From Struthio camelus (Eukaryota; Chordata; Aves; Struthioniformes; Struthionidae): a stretch of DNA of 64,000 nt. Under the pieces are notes generated by a model. That model did no database searches. It had not been told where the DNA came from and saw only the letters and a list, made by a program, of their open reading frames with translations. Location of the stretch: contig NC_090964.1 of NCBI RefSeq assembly GCF_040807025.1, positions 7,185,214 to 7,249,213 on the forward strand, read 5' to 3'. The translations under genes and the position numbers were made by a program. Within the stretch, counting starts at the first letter, position 1. Each line of letters opens with the position of its first letter. Below are positions 11,501 to 24,443 of this stretch, in pieces.

Positions 11501-13309
11501 TTTGTTGCCTCTCTTCCCCCTTTTCTCCTCCACGCATGCTGGAGAAGCCCTAGATTTGGCTTTCCTAATTCAGGACCTTCTAAAGCAAGATTTGGGTGCA
11601 GGCTCCTCTAGCCTTCTCTTTTTTGCAGGACAGCATTGATTTGACCAAAGTCGCTGTCATGGGCCATTCCTTCGGTGGCATCACGGCAGTGTTGGCCACG
11701 GTGAAGGAGCCCCGCTTCAGGTGAGGAGCCCTGGGGACGGCTGCCAGCAGAGCCTGGGAGTCTGCGGGCACCGGGACATGCCGGTGTGACGTGTCCCGGC
11801 GGGAAGGGAAGCCGCGGTGCCGGGAGGCCGGCTCAGCGTGGCTGTCCTGCTGCAGGTGTGCGGTTGCCCTCGACGCCTGGATGTTCCCCTTGGACAACGC
11901 GCTGTACCCGGAGGTGAGCAAGCCCGTGCTCTTCATCAACACTGAGAAGTTCCAGACACCGGAAAGCGTTGCCAAAATGAAGAGGCTGAGCTCCAGAAAC
12001 AGCCAGACGAAGATTATAACCATCCTGTGAGTCAAGGGCTGGCGACACGCACCCTTCTCCCCATCTCCCGTGCCTTAGTTTCCCCATCTGTAAAAAGGGC
12101 AGGGTAACAGCTACCTTGCCTTAGCATGCGCCAATTCCTAGAGATGAGCGACGCTGTCTGAAAGTGAGGGCTGACATCTAGACCGTGCACTGACGTGCTG
12201 GTACGTGGCTGCTCCCCGAGGAGCCTGCTTGCTGCAGGGAGGACGGTTCTCCCACGTCCTTGCAAGTCCCGTTGGAGCACAGCGGCAGCTCAGCTCCATT
12301 TTCCTCTTCCTCCTCCTCTACCACCTTCCATACTTTCTCCTCCTCTTTCCAGCCCTGCTTTCTCCTTTACCCAGCTTTCCCTTTTCTCATGTACCCGGAA
12401 ACCGTCTTTCCTGCCTCCAAACCCTCACTGAACCCCGCTCTCTCCTGCAACCTCCTCATCCCCATCTGCCCTTGTTGCTCTCGTTGGAGACGGCTGTTGT
12501 CTCCCTGGGGCAGCCTGGGAGCTCTGCCTTGCTTCCTGGTGCCGTGAGCCCCACGCCTGGACAGGGGGGAGACGCTGCACGCCAAGCACGGCAGCGCGTT
12601 GCTGGCACCTTGCCTGCGCTGGGAACACCGTGCAGGTCCCTGCCGGGGGTACCTGCGAGCCGTGTCCGAGCAGGACGGCCTCTTCGTAGCTCTCACTGAA
12701 GCAGATCCCTTCCCCTCCTCAGGGGATCCGTGCACCAGAGCCAGACCGACTTCACCTTTCTGACCGGGAAGTTCGTCAACCGCATCTTCAGCACGAGGGG
12801 CTCCCTCGACCCCTACAAGTGCCTGGATATCAACAGCCGGGCGGCTCTGGCCTTCCTGCAAAGGCACCTGAGTACGGCGCAGGGTGGAGGGCGCTCCTGG
12901 TCGGGGCTCGGGAGGGCGAGAGGGCGTCCGTGGTGGTTGAGCTTGACGCTTCCCGTCCCGTATTGAGGGTGGCCTTGGCAGTCACAGCGTGAGCCTCGCG
13001 GGCTTGGAGGCAGCCGGGCTCCCGTCCTCCGGGCGAGGGCAGCTGAGGCTCTGACGCGCTGAGAGGTTGCGTCTCTTTCCAGCCCTTTCCTTAAGGCTGC
13101 TGGAAAGTTTTACAGCCCAAAGCAAACGTGTCCAGTGGCTCCTTTGCTTTCATGCACGGAGCCTGGCCAGGCTGGTAATTGCTGGAGTAACTCTGCGATC
13201 TCTGCTCCGTCCAGACCTGAACGAGGAGTTTGATCAGTGGGACCATCTCCTTGAAGGCATCGGCGACTCGGTCGCTGCAGAAGCGCCCTTGTGCCGCTCC
13301 AGCCTCTAG
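8560..13309 (+). CDS. PAFAH2: Platelet-activating factor acetylhydrolase 2, cytoplasmic
   Basis: PAFAH2 is a serine esterase that removes short or oxidised sn-2 acyl chains from phospholipids such as PAF, protecting cells from oxidative damage. Ten coding exons splice in phase: 8560-8649, 8811-8961, 9219-9315, 9522-9590, 9743-9884, 11205-11318, 11629-11720, 11856-12026, 12723-12871 and 13215-13309, giving 389 residues (human about 392). The catalytic triad is visible: Ser235 in GHSFGG, Asp258 in ALDAWMFPL and His313 in [10 protein letters not shown]. Other family blocks are [37 protein letters not shown] and [14 protein letters not shown]. The N-terminus MGGAAS keeps Gly2, fitting the N-myristoylation known for this enzyme. 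All introns have GT-AG borders. The 5' UTR may begin after the CTAG acceptor near 8544. The gene looks intact. Confidence 0.95.
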
Positions 13310-14042
13310 CCTGCTGCGAGTCCAGCCGGCAAGCACTCTGGGGAGCCGGGTACCCGGAAATCAACTGCTTCTCATCCCAAATGAACCACTCAGTAACTAA
13401 CCTCCAGAGGGTGGGAGGTCCCGGGGGGAGAGCAGGGCCTGGGGACCGCGCTTGTAGGACGTTTGCATCAGCGTCTTGTGGCTGCGGTGCTCTCACTGCG
13501 GTGGCTGCTCTGTGCAATGAGAACTGGCGGTGGAGCAAAGGGAATAAAATCCCTGGGGGCAACGAATGCGTCCCCGGTCACTTGATACCCTTCTTGCGTG
13601 CACACGGGGACGTGGGCGTTGATCCCTTGCTGGGCCTGGCTGGATCCACTGCAGTGGACACATCTGGCAGGAGCAGACGGAGGGTTTGTTACCGGCGGGT
13701 CTGCGATAGCTCAGCCAAGGGCCAAAAAACCTGCACAAAGGAAGATGCAGCATAAGGGCTCCAAGCACAAAGAGAAAACCCTGCTTGCTGTCCTGGAAAA
13801 CTGACCAGATTGCTGACTTCAGGCCCAAAATTTGGGGAAAGGGAAAGAGAAAGGTTTTTAACAAGAGGCTGGCTGGAAGTGTCTTCGAGCTTGTTGCCCC
13901 AACAGTGAGGGGGGGGTGAAATGGGGAGTGAGATCAGCGCCAGGCACAGGAGGGCGACGGCCCAGCCTGGCTGCACAGTGTAAAGAGCAGCACTGCTGCA
14001 AACGGACTGCAGGCACAAGCACGTGTTGGCGCTGGAAATAAA
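13310..14042 (+). other. PAFAH2: PAFAH2 3' UTR with two poly(A) signals
   Basis: The stop codon TAG ends at 13309. AATAAA occurs at 13543-13548 and again at 14037-14042, giving two plausible 3' ends about 230 and 730 bases after the stop. Which is used cannot be told from sequence. Confidence 0.6.
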
Positions 14043-14049
14043 ATGCTTG

Positions 14050-16950
14050 AGAAGTATCTGTAATACATTCCTGGGTAATACCAGGGATATTAGAGCAAGG
14101 GGGGCTTTTCGAGGAGGGGCTGATCCTCAGCTGTCACGAAGCAGCACGGCAGCACTGAAGCCTGTGGAGCTGCACTGATTTCCCCCCCTTGGAGCCTCCT
14201 CGGGCTTTCTCCTGGGGCACTGCAGCGGCACTCCTGGACACGCTGCTTCGGCAGCTGCTTTAAATACCCAGGATCGTGGCACGCCATCTGCTTTCCCATT
14301 GTCCCCTCCGACTCCGGCATGGCGTTCCTGCTGCGAGACGCGCAGGGTGACGGCAATGTCAGCCCCCGCTTGGCTTCGTTGGGTGAAACGGCTCCTGCTC
14401 ACGCTGCCTGTCACTTCCCTCCCAGGGAAGGCTGTTACGAACAGCAGCTCTCCGTGCTGCGCAGAGGCCGGGTTTCTTCGGGGGCCAAGGCTGCGGGAGG
14501 GTGGGCTTGGATGGCGCATGCTGTTCCTCATCCGGTGGCAGCAGGTGACACAGGTCCTGAGTGCCTGAGCCAGCAAAGCGCTCAGGGCTCCTCCTGGGAA
14601 GAAAAGGGAGTGGAAAAGCGTCGGTTCTCGCTCTCTTCCAACGCTCACGTTGCTTGTGTGACCGTGACAGCCTCGTCGTCACCTGGCAGAGAGGAGCCCA
14701 GCACCTCGGCTCTGCAGAGCCCAGCGCTGGATCCCTCCGCACAGGGTGCTCGGGGAGCGCTGTTAATTGAGGGTAAGTCCTAGAGCTGAAGTCGCTCCGG
14801 GAAGGTGCAGGAGCAGAGAGGAAGTATTTCCACGTTTCCTTGGCTCTCCTGTGAGATGAAGGACTGGTGTCAAACAGGACTCCAAGACCCCAGCGTTTTT
14901 GAGTCTTCCACATTTTTTAAACCGATTTACCAGTCTCCCTAAAGCACCGCCTCTGGCCCTGTTGCTGTGCACCAACCGAGGAAGCCTCGGGACCGTGCTG
15001 CCGCGATGCTGAGGCTGCGTAGGGGACATTCAAGGTCAGGGCATGCGACGAATTGTGTGGGAAAGCTCATGGGTGCAGAGCCCGTGAGGAGGAAATGCCT
15101 CTCCATCCCTTTGTAACAGCGAGAGACAGTGACTGGTGCAGAAATCAAGTCCCATTTCCTCCTCGAATTAGCACTGCCTGGGATCTGTTGTGACAGTTAC
15201 ATGAGAGCAGCTCGCGGCCGCCCGGCTCTAGCACAGCACAGCTGAGGAAGGCCATAAATTCTGCAAGACTCTTATGTAAAGGCTTTTGGGAAGGGGGTGG
15301 GGGAAACAGCCTGTGGTTTGCTCAGAGGGCGACTCGGAAATATGTTAACCCTTCGGTTTGCAGAAAGCTGCTTTTATCGTTGCTGGCGCACGTGGGGCTG
15401 GGGGAGAGGGGAAGCGGGCAGATGTCCTTCTGCCTGGCCCAGCATCCCGCTCTCCTGCCGCTTTCCCCTTTCCAAGGTCAGCCTTGGGCACCCAGGACCG
15501 TGTTCCCAGTTCCCTGTGTGCCTCTGGAATAAAACGCTGCCAGATCAGCTGGGCTTTGCTGCTGGACGGTCAGGGCGACTGCCTGAGCCCCATGGAGCAG
15601 GGTCAACGGGATGCTCGGATATCGAGCCCCAGCGCAGCGACTGGAGGCCTTTGTGCCACTGGTCTTGCTGCTGGGGCTTGAACAAGTCTTAGTGCCCCTT
15701 TTTCCCCATTTCCTAACGCAGTGTTTTGAGATGCCAGGCTGAAGGACTAACTCTCCATCCTTCTCCAGGCAGCTCTGTGGTTTCAGTGTTGGTTCCAGGC
15801 TCCTGTTTAAGGCAGAAGGAAGAGGAGAGTTTGGAAAAGCCCCTGATGCCCGACACCCTCTTCCCTTCGCTCCGTCAGCACCTGCCTCCTCTGCTCCTCC
15901 ACGTGCTCTAGGGGTGCAGGAGCCCTTTTTGAGCACTTTCCTACTTCATTGACTCACTGCCTTGGCTTTAAAATCCAGCCCGGAGCCATCCCTTCAGTCA
16001 GCCTCCTCCCGCGAGCAGCTCTGCCTCCCCCCCTCCATTACACGCTCATGTCTCCAGCCCGGCGGCAGCGGGCGTGAGAGATGCCGCACAAATCCCCAGC
16101 GTTAAGGAGCGAGCGAGGAAGGTGTTTCTGCCGCTTCTCGGGTTGATTGGATCGTTTTCCTGGGCCCTGGAGGTCACAAAGATGAGACAGCTCTGCTGGA
16201 GTCAGCATTTCGCAGGCCGGTAATGGAGTCGCGCCGTGCTCGGCAGTGACAAAGAGCATCGTCCCCAGCCACCTGCCTGCGGGGTGGGAAGCGGCGGTGG
16301 GAGCCCTCCCGGGCCTTTGGGGCAGCTGAGCCTGCTCTGCGCTCGCCTGCAGCACCCAGGAAGGGTTTCCTGAGTGCCAGGATGCCGCCCCTTGCTGACC
16401 GTGAACTGCGGAGCTAGACAGCCCTCAGCCGCCTGCACAGCGGGCCGTGCGGCTGCTCCCCGGGCCGTGCCCCCGAGCCGGGGTCTGTCCAGAGAGCCAC
16501 CCTGCTGTCACCTCGGCCGGGCACCTCGCGGGAGCCTGGACCGTGTCCTGGCCACGTTGACCCACAAGCATCAGCTCTTGGGCACCGTGTTTGCTCCCCT
16601 TACGACACATAGCTTTGGATTTGAACGCGGAATAGGTTTGATATCGCCAGCGTATGGAGGGACGTTGCTCAGGGGCACGGGAAGGAAATAACCTTCTTGC
16701 CGTCCTGGCCACTGCTCCCAGGCGCTGACTCTGCTGCCGTGGAGGCGTCAGCACCTGGGTCACCCAACGGCAGACCCGGAGCTCAGCTGTCCCCTGCCCT
16801 GCAGTATCATGCTTCGGGAAGGGGTCACTTCTACCCAAGCATTTCAATGCAATCTGCTTTAATATTCAGACGGGTGGCTTTAAAAGCAAACAAACAACAA
16901 CAACAAAAAGCGCTGCCCATTTGTATTCCTCTCACAGCCGCGCTTGCAGC
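14050..16950. other. Intergenic, no gene recognised
   Basis: Moderately GC-rich sequence downstream of PAFAH2. Open frames up to about 180 codons occur on both strands with no family resemblance. Nothing else stands out. Confidence 0.5.
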
Positions 16951-16959
16951 GTAGCCGGG

Positions 16960-18420
16960 GCGCGCGCGGATGCGTTCCTCTAACCCACGGCTCCTCTCCG
17001 CCGAGCCGCCGCCGTCCCCCGACCCGCCTCGACTCCACAGCCACCGCTTGGAGCTGAAATCTGAAATCTTAGCATCTTAAAGCCCAGAGTTTTCTTGCTG
17101 TCCTCCTCGCCCGCCGCCCAGCCTGCCCGCGGCTCCCCCTCCCCAGGGAAGCCCCCCGCCGGCGGCTCCCTCCCCACCCTCCGCACAGGGGTCGCCAGCC
17201 AGAGCCTGACGCCGAATTCGCCGCGGCTCAGAAAGCCTCGTTTCCTCCTCCGAAGCTTCCCCCTTGGTTTAATTAATGCAAATTGAAACATGTGTTCAAA
17301 CCACCTTTTAATCACCATAACACTTACTGTTGGGTTGTGATTTTTTTTTTCTTTTTTCTTGTATTTTTAAGGAAAAAAGCAAGGCCTGGATTCACGACGG
17401 CAGGCGCCGCCCTGCAAGCCCGTGAGCCCCACGCGGCGTTTTTTAGGCGTCCGGCCGCGCGTGGGGCTCGGCCTCGGCGCTGGGGCAGGCACGGTGCTAA
17501 GCCAGCTCCTCATCCCAGCCAGGGCAGCACCCTCTTGGGCGCAATTCATTTAATTGGTGAGTATACGCTTGTTTTTATATTGATTTTTCCATTGGCAACC
17601 CAAAACTCGGGCGATTCCCCCCAGTTGTTGTCATTTAACGCACCGCCTTCCAGGCCACCTTGAGCTGGAAACCCCGGACTTTTGCAACGCCTGGGGATTT
17701 GGCTCAACTTCATCTTCCTCCAAAGCACCTGTTTCTCCTACTCAAGTCATGAGCGGGATCAGGGCTCGGCCCGGCAGCTGACCCTCGAGCCGTGGCGCGG
17801 CCACGCTGCGCTGCAGGGCGTCTGCCACATTTTGAAGACAAAACTGCTTTTTTCAACAGCGTTAAGTTTTAACTCCGCGGCGGAAGCCCCGTTTGAGGCT
17901 GGAGCTGTCGTCTACTGCTTGCTGCATAGGCAACGAGAGGCGATTCCTGACAAAATGGGGGATACGAGGGCGGGGAAGGGACACTGAGGCGCCGGCGGAG
18001 GGAAGGTGACGCGTCAGGTCTCTCTGCTTCCAGGCTGCCCTGAAACTGAAAACAGGTTTTCTGGTTTTTTTGGTTAATATCCCAATCTCCCCCCCAAGAT
18101 TTTCTTCCCTCCCACAGAGAGGCGACCTGCTCCCGGCCATCTGCCACGGGCGAGTGCCCAAGATGGCCGGCAGCGGCGGCTGGGGGGGAACGAGGCCGCG
18201 GTCGCCATGGCGACAGTCAGGCCGCAGCTGCCGGGCAGGGGAGGCCTGGCCTTGGCCGCTGCTGCCTGGCCCGCGACATGGCGCCTTGGCCCTGCCGGCC
18301 CCCCGGCGGGTTTCCTCGCCCCCCAGGCCGCAGCCTGAGCATGTGAGGAACTATGTTTACGTGTGATCAACTGTGCCTGGGTCGGGTTTTTTTAAATTAA
18401 AACGAAGCCCTTGACGCTGG
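16960..18420. promoter_or_regulatory. GC-rich promoter-like patch with RFX-type palindrome
   Basis: A GC-rich patch stands between the PAFAH2 3' end and an AT-richer desert. At 18201-18214 there is a perfect 14-bp palindrome GTCGCCATGGCGAC, very close to the X-box bound by RFX factors (GTTGCCATGGCAAC). A YY1-like AAGATGGC lies at 18160-18167. No coding exon is recognised. It could be an orphan CpG-island promoter, a distal alternative STMN1 promoter or an enhancer. Confidence 0.4.
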
Positions 18421-21400
18421 CCGGGAGCGGGTGTCGCCGGGTGTCGATCTTCACGCGCGGCCGCGGTGCGGCGGGTTACTGCAGAAAAGCGTTTTCCCGT
18501 CAGAAAGGCCTGTTTTCACAGCTATAGTGGATGCTTCTTTTTTTTTTTTTTTAATTAATCTACTAGGAACTCAAATTAGGAGGAGGGGAAAAAAAGATCA
18601 ACGGCATTAAACCAGTGCGAAGGGCAGGTACCGCTTCCATGCTGGGATTGCTGAGCGAATATAGGCAGGGGCAAAGGGGCCGGAGCGAGGGACTGGGAAG
18701 TAACCCCTTTCCATTTAAATTTGCAGGTGGAGGTGGAAGGGGAACGACTTATTTTTCCGAAAGCATCTAAGGGCTGAAACCGCAGGTTTGGAAGGCCTCG
18801 TCGGGCTGAAGTCGAACGGCGCGGTCAGAAAACGAAAGTTGTTTCTTTGGCTCGCGAGCCCTGGGGGAAGAGGCACGTTTTATTCTGTTAGTGGTGTCTG
18901 ATACAGACCTTATCCCTATATATAATATATGTATGTATAAACAATCTATCTATCTATCTATCTATAAAATAGCACCCCTCGAGACTGCCACAGGACAAAA
19001 GGCATGGTCTACCGCGCAGGTCGGGGTTTCCTGCCGTACCTGAACGCGGTGTTGGGTGCTTGCAGGGGGCATGGGTTCGAAATCCTACATTTTGGTCTAA
19101 GTTGGACCTTGCGCTGCCCACGTGAGGCAAGCCACGCTCTTCAGGATTGCAAATACACCTGCTCGCCGTGCGGCAGGTCTTTGTGAAAAGTAAGTAGAGT
19201 CTGCTTTGCGAGATTTGGCAAAACCACCGATTTTGTTAGCGGAGAAGCTTCGATACCGAGGGGCCTGAGAGCTCCGCGTTTAGCATTATCATAAAATTTG
19301 CTCTTCGCAGGAACAGGCTCGGTTTGGGGCCTGTTCCAGGCTCGTTCACCTTGTGTATTTGACACGGAGGAAATCGTATACCTTTAAGAGGATTTCCATC
19401 CCTGAACTCCTCCCATTATGACACTGTCAAGCTACATTTTGTCTTGAAAGGGTGGCAGTGTTTTTAACTATATCACGCCGGGGAAGTATTAATAGCACAA
19501 TAGGCTTGCTGAACTGCCCTGAGAGCCGAATACATGTTTTAAATTCAAGAAACTAATTAGGAGCTGGGGAATAATTAGTGCCATACCCAGCTTTTCTTTT
19601 CCCCGCTTCATTTGCAAAGAGCCAAAGCAAACCTCTTCACTGGCATCTTCTATTGCTGTTGAATATTTTATGGCTTCTCTGTGCATAGCTATTCCATGTG
19701 GATGTCAAAATCATGTTGTCTCCTTTGCTCTACCCCAGGTGAAATGGCTGACTGACACTCTCGAAATCTAATTAGAGCATCTCATGTCAGCTCAGTCGCA
19801 AAAAAATAAAACCTCTCTCTTAGTTCTTCTCTTCCAGGCACCCTGGTATTGCTGGGTGATGCAGCTATATGCAGCATAGTTATTTTTGAGCGCTCAGCAG
19901 ATAGTTTTTTACGAGCTTCTGTGAATAGCAAAGCTCTTGGTGCTGCATATGGGAAATCTAAATACGTGAGGACTCAGACCGGGAACAGAAAGGGGAGCGC
20001 AGCAAGGATGCAGAGAAATGGGTCAAGGCCTTGCATCGCAGTTGGGAGGTATGGGAGCAAGGAGGGGAAAAAAGGGGAGATCTCCTTGCCACTTCTCATT
20101 GCGTGTTACTGAGCGTAGTGGAGGTGAGAGCTAGAATTCATATAGGCCCGTTCTTATATTTGGCAGGTTGTTCCCAGAACAGCACCACTGCAGATGAGGG
20201 TCTTGTAGGATTGGCTGGTGTCGTGAATAAAATAACCAGCTCTGAAGTGTTACCCGCTGTTGGAGTGTCAGTGATAGCTCCAACCAGTGAGAAATCTCTG
20301 GTCTCTAATAATAGTTCGGCTTGTGCTGAAGCCTTTTTCCTCGCTCTTGCCTCTCCCCAGCCATCTGTTTTGAAGAAACTTCTAGGAATTTATGCCACTG
20401 AGATCTTATCCAAATTTATCACAGGGGCAGAGACAAGCCAGAAAAGCCAAAAGCTGGGAGAGAAGACTAGGCAGAGATACAAAAGTGGTTTGAGCATGTA
20501 AAGCCTCGTTTTCATAGGAAATAAAGAATGAAAAACAATCCCAGACCTACCAACCGATTGGAAAGGGAATTCAGTTGCTCCTCTGCCCTGGCTGTATGCG
20601 AAAGCAGAGCCTACTATTTAGGCTTATGGAGAAAGACTAGATGTTGTTCAACAGCAAAGAGGTCTTACTCAGGATGAAGGTGATCAGGAGTATGTACAGC
20701 AGCCTTTAGGGTATGTTGCCACTTCAGTGTATTGGAGAACTCTTTGCAAACAGCAGAGTGCTTGTGGGGCTTTTGTCTCTAGTACATTAGAAGCTTGTAT
20801 TATATTTCTACTCTGTTTAGAGTCTTGTCAGCATTTATCACTATAGTATTTGGATATCATGCAATACAGGAATGTGACTACATTTTAAGAGATGAGTATG
20901 ACATTTCAGAATTATACTGCCCCAATATCAAAGCAATTAATTTATATTTTCCTCTCTCTTCTTGCAGGTGCAATTGCCATCTGTGGTGAGTGCTTTTACT
21001 TATCTCAATTTATGGAGGAATTAAGTGAGTTTGAGTGAATTTCTCAAAAAACAAACTAGGAGGAGAAGCCAGGCATCTTATCTGATTCGAGAAAATTAAG
21101 TCATTTCCAACGGTACGTTGGCAAGTGCAAATTTGTTCTAAAGGGAGCATTTTCTTAATGGTGTTTTTCAGCATAAATACAGTATCAGCCTAAGTCCCCC
21201 AGTAAACAAATACCAATCATCACAATTCTGTGGAAGAGCTTCCGTTGTGAGGGTGTAACTGCCTAAAAGTCTTGTTTTATTCTTCATTTCTGCGGACTCC
21301 TAAACTGCTTTTGGACTAAAATGTATTTTTATCCGAAGATCTGTGAGAGCTCTGCAGCCTCTAATTTTTCCTGCAAGAGCTGTGTCAGGCAGCAGCACAG

Positions 21401-24400
21401 AAGTATAACCACCATGCGGATGCGTAAGCTGCAGCGTAGAGACAGATTTGCTGAAGGTTAATACAAAGAGTTAGAAACACAGATGGAAAGAAATCTTGTA
21501 GTCCTGGTCTCTACTTCTGCATGCAAATTTCTTTTAAATTACTATCTCCTCTGGCAGGTTATTTATTAGTAAACTGTAGTTAAAATGCTTGACTCAGATC
21601 AAATAGTATATTGGATTTCTAGTTTAAAAATGAACTTTACCAAGACGGTGACTGTTACCAGACTCGGAAAATACTTCCTGTTAAAATTACTCTCAAAGGT
21701 GATTTAAAATAGTCTCTGACTAACAAAAAAGCTGTCAGCCCATCCACTATGGATGCCTAAGGATGGCAATGTAATACTGAGAAATCACTTTTTTTAAATT
21801 GGAGATTAAATATTTTTGCAAGTTAAAAGAGGTGCCGTGGGCTGAGTTGTCACCTAATTATGTCAGTCTCTTTTGTGGGGTATTTTGATAAGCACATCAG
21901 AGGAGCATCTTTAATCTTCATGCTAAATCTGATCACTTCACGTCCTAAATTCACACGTACAAGTCCTCTGGATGAGACCTTGACTTTTCTGTTTCAGATA
22001 GAGTGGAGCATGTTTAGATGAAGCTGAGAGGCCTTATGTTTTGGCTGTACTGAGAATTAGCCCTACTTTAGCAACCGGTGGGCAGTTACAGCTGTGGCTG
22101 GGAGCTGCACCCGGGCAATGATTTTAAGCAGGTGCAGTTATCACAGGCTTGGAAGCATGGTAGCTGCTGACCCTGTGAGTAGGTCATACTCTTAATTTAT
22201 AAAGCTGTTGCCCCTTTTGGCTTCTGGAATGTCTTCTGTGGGTTTTGCTTGTGGCCCTTTATCTTTTTTTGAGATGCACAAGTTAATTGGGCTGATCTGG
22301 TTACGTTTGGGCTTGAAACAGCATGTTCCTTCTTCAACCCTGTTTTAGGGTTAGAGTAGTGACTTTCTGATGGCAATTTCTCATGTTGGTGCTTGCTTTT
22401 TTGGGGAGGGGGAACTTGAAATATAGCAAAAAGTTCTCATTGGTGATGAGGAATCTAGGAGACAAAAACTACTGCAGCCACATACTGTGAGACTTGACAA
22501 AAGAAGAATCTGTTTAGACTCCCAGTAAAAGTGTCGATAAACACAAATCGAATGCAAATTAAAGCTTTTCATATCCTCCATTTTCCTCAAGATCTGACAA
22601 AAATGAATTGCATGTAAACAAATGGGCCTTATGAAATGTCCCAAAAATAAAAACACTTTTGCAATAAGGCCAGAAATGAAATTGCCTCCATGCATTTCCA
22701 GCTACTAAAAGTTGCTGTTTCTCTTTGTGTTACAACAGTACTCAAAGATTTCAGTTTAAATTGAAAACAATTGTGGGAAGTGTTTTAAAGGCGTTACTGA
22801 AGAGTCTCACCCTAAGTGACATAGAATGGAAAACGTCAGAGTTGAGACTAGATCCCAAATCTGATTCCCAGCCCAATGCTCCTCCTGTTCAATAGACCAT
22901 GTTGCTGTTTGAGAGTTCCTATCTGACCAAAATATTTGACTTTAAAGCTGATCTGCAAAGGAAGGTAAGTTCCATTCAGGTCCTTTTGCTTTCTTTCTGT
23001 CATTTTTCTTTTTTTCCTGTGAGAAGCCAGGGAAAGCACAGGGAACAGACTCTGCATGACTAGTAGTTATATCTAGCCTGCATCCCTTCTTCAAAAGCTG
23101 TGAATGATATTTCATCATCATCTCTCTGGGAGGTGAGGATTAACTAAAGGCAGTCGTACAGGTACCAAAGAAAAAGCCCCAGACCCAGAAAGCCTCATTT
23201 CCTCAGGGAAATCCTAAGATCATCCCAGGATAAGCTCACTGATTTTACTAAAAAGCATTAATATTAAATCATCCAACACACTGCTGATCTACACGGATAC
23301 TAATTAGGAAATGATGAAGTGAAACACAGGCTGATGGCACGATCTCTTGGCTGCTTTGTCTTCCAGTAACGTTTACTGCAATCTAATCCAAGCACTCAAG
23401 ATGTTTTATTTAAAAACACCTGTGTTGTATGTAATATCTGTGCCTAGACATATACAATGTGAGTCCCTTAGTCGCTCTTTGTCACTGCAATGTAACATGT
23501 AGGTGCTGGTACCGAGTCACGAACCCTGTGAACGTACAGCATCTGATTATGTGCCTGGTGTACCAGGCATGATGCTGAATGGTCAAGCAGTCAAAGCGTT
23601 TTGAATCTGAAATGCTGTAGTCCACTTAATCCTACAAAAGGCTCTGCCATGCTGCTTGAAAATGGCTCTTCCAATGCCCAGTGAGCCACTCCAGCAGAAA
23701 CCTATCCCAGTTCTAGCAGCTCGGCGGCTGGATGTGGTTTCCATGGAAATAGACGTCAGATCAGCAAAAAACAGGGCAAGCGTTTAAAATAATCTCTGTT
23801 TTGAAAGCTTTATACATTTCTGTCACAATATTAACCTTCCTTAAGGTAGGACCTTTTTATGCAAAAATCCTTATTTTTTTTTAAGTGTGCACAACAGGGG
23901 CGGATCCCCTCAGAAAAGTCCTTCCTTCAGCATTTAAGGTACAAAGACTGCTGTGAGGGGCTTGGATCATAGCAGAATACTGGTGCTTTGCTCTGGCCAT
24001 CTGCCTGTCGTGTACTGACTCCTGGTGTAACTCAAGTGACTGCATCATAAAAACTACCACAGGAATTGTGCAAAAGTAATTTGAACAGAACATATGAAAA
24101 TGCAGCTGGTTCATTTAAAGCACGTTTGCGAGCCAAGCACTTCGCTACGCTTCATAATGGCGTATCTTGGAACGAGAACTGCTCGTAACTGCTGTAGCCC
24201 CTAAGACAAGTACGGATAGTCTTTAAGCAGCCATTATGTATGTATTATAAAATCTGTGTTACGGAGGGAAAGATGGGGTGATGATGGCTGCAGCCTTTTC
24301 CAGACCTGCTCTGCTCTGGCATAGCTTGGTGTGACCCTGTGGGAGAAGGTGGCGACGTGACTGCTCCCAAACATACTGCTGGGGGCTTCGGGGCCAACAC

Positions 24401-24440
24401 ACCAGCAGCCCCACCCAGATCTCCTTTGGGGTCTGCCAGA
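18421..24440. other. AT-richer intergenic region upstream of STMN1
   Basis: About 6 kb with sharply lower GC than its flanks. It contains a (TATC)n microsatellite at about 18944-18965, preceded by a TATA-rich tract. The part 19380-19760 has repeated TAATTAG-type homeobox-like cores and balanced, non-repetitive sequence, so it could be a conserved noncoding element. I see no gene, RNA gene or recognisable transposon. Confidence 0.5.
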
Positions 24441-24443
24441 GGT

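Noticed and set aside
19012-19092. tRNA-like GGGTTCGAAATCC near 19074
   Set aside because: The T-arm stem does not pair well, and no acceptor stem or proper A and B box spacing could be drawn around it.
20031-20501. 156-codon open frame in the AT-richer desert
   Set aside because: No recognised domain or paired splice sites, and it is isolated from other exons. One open frame of this length in several kilobases of six-frame sequence is not surprising.
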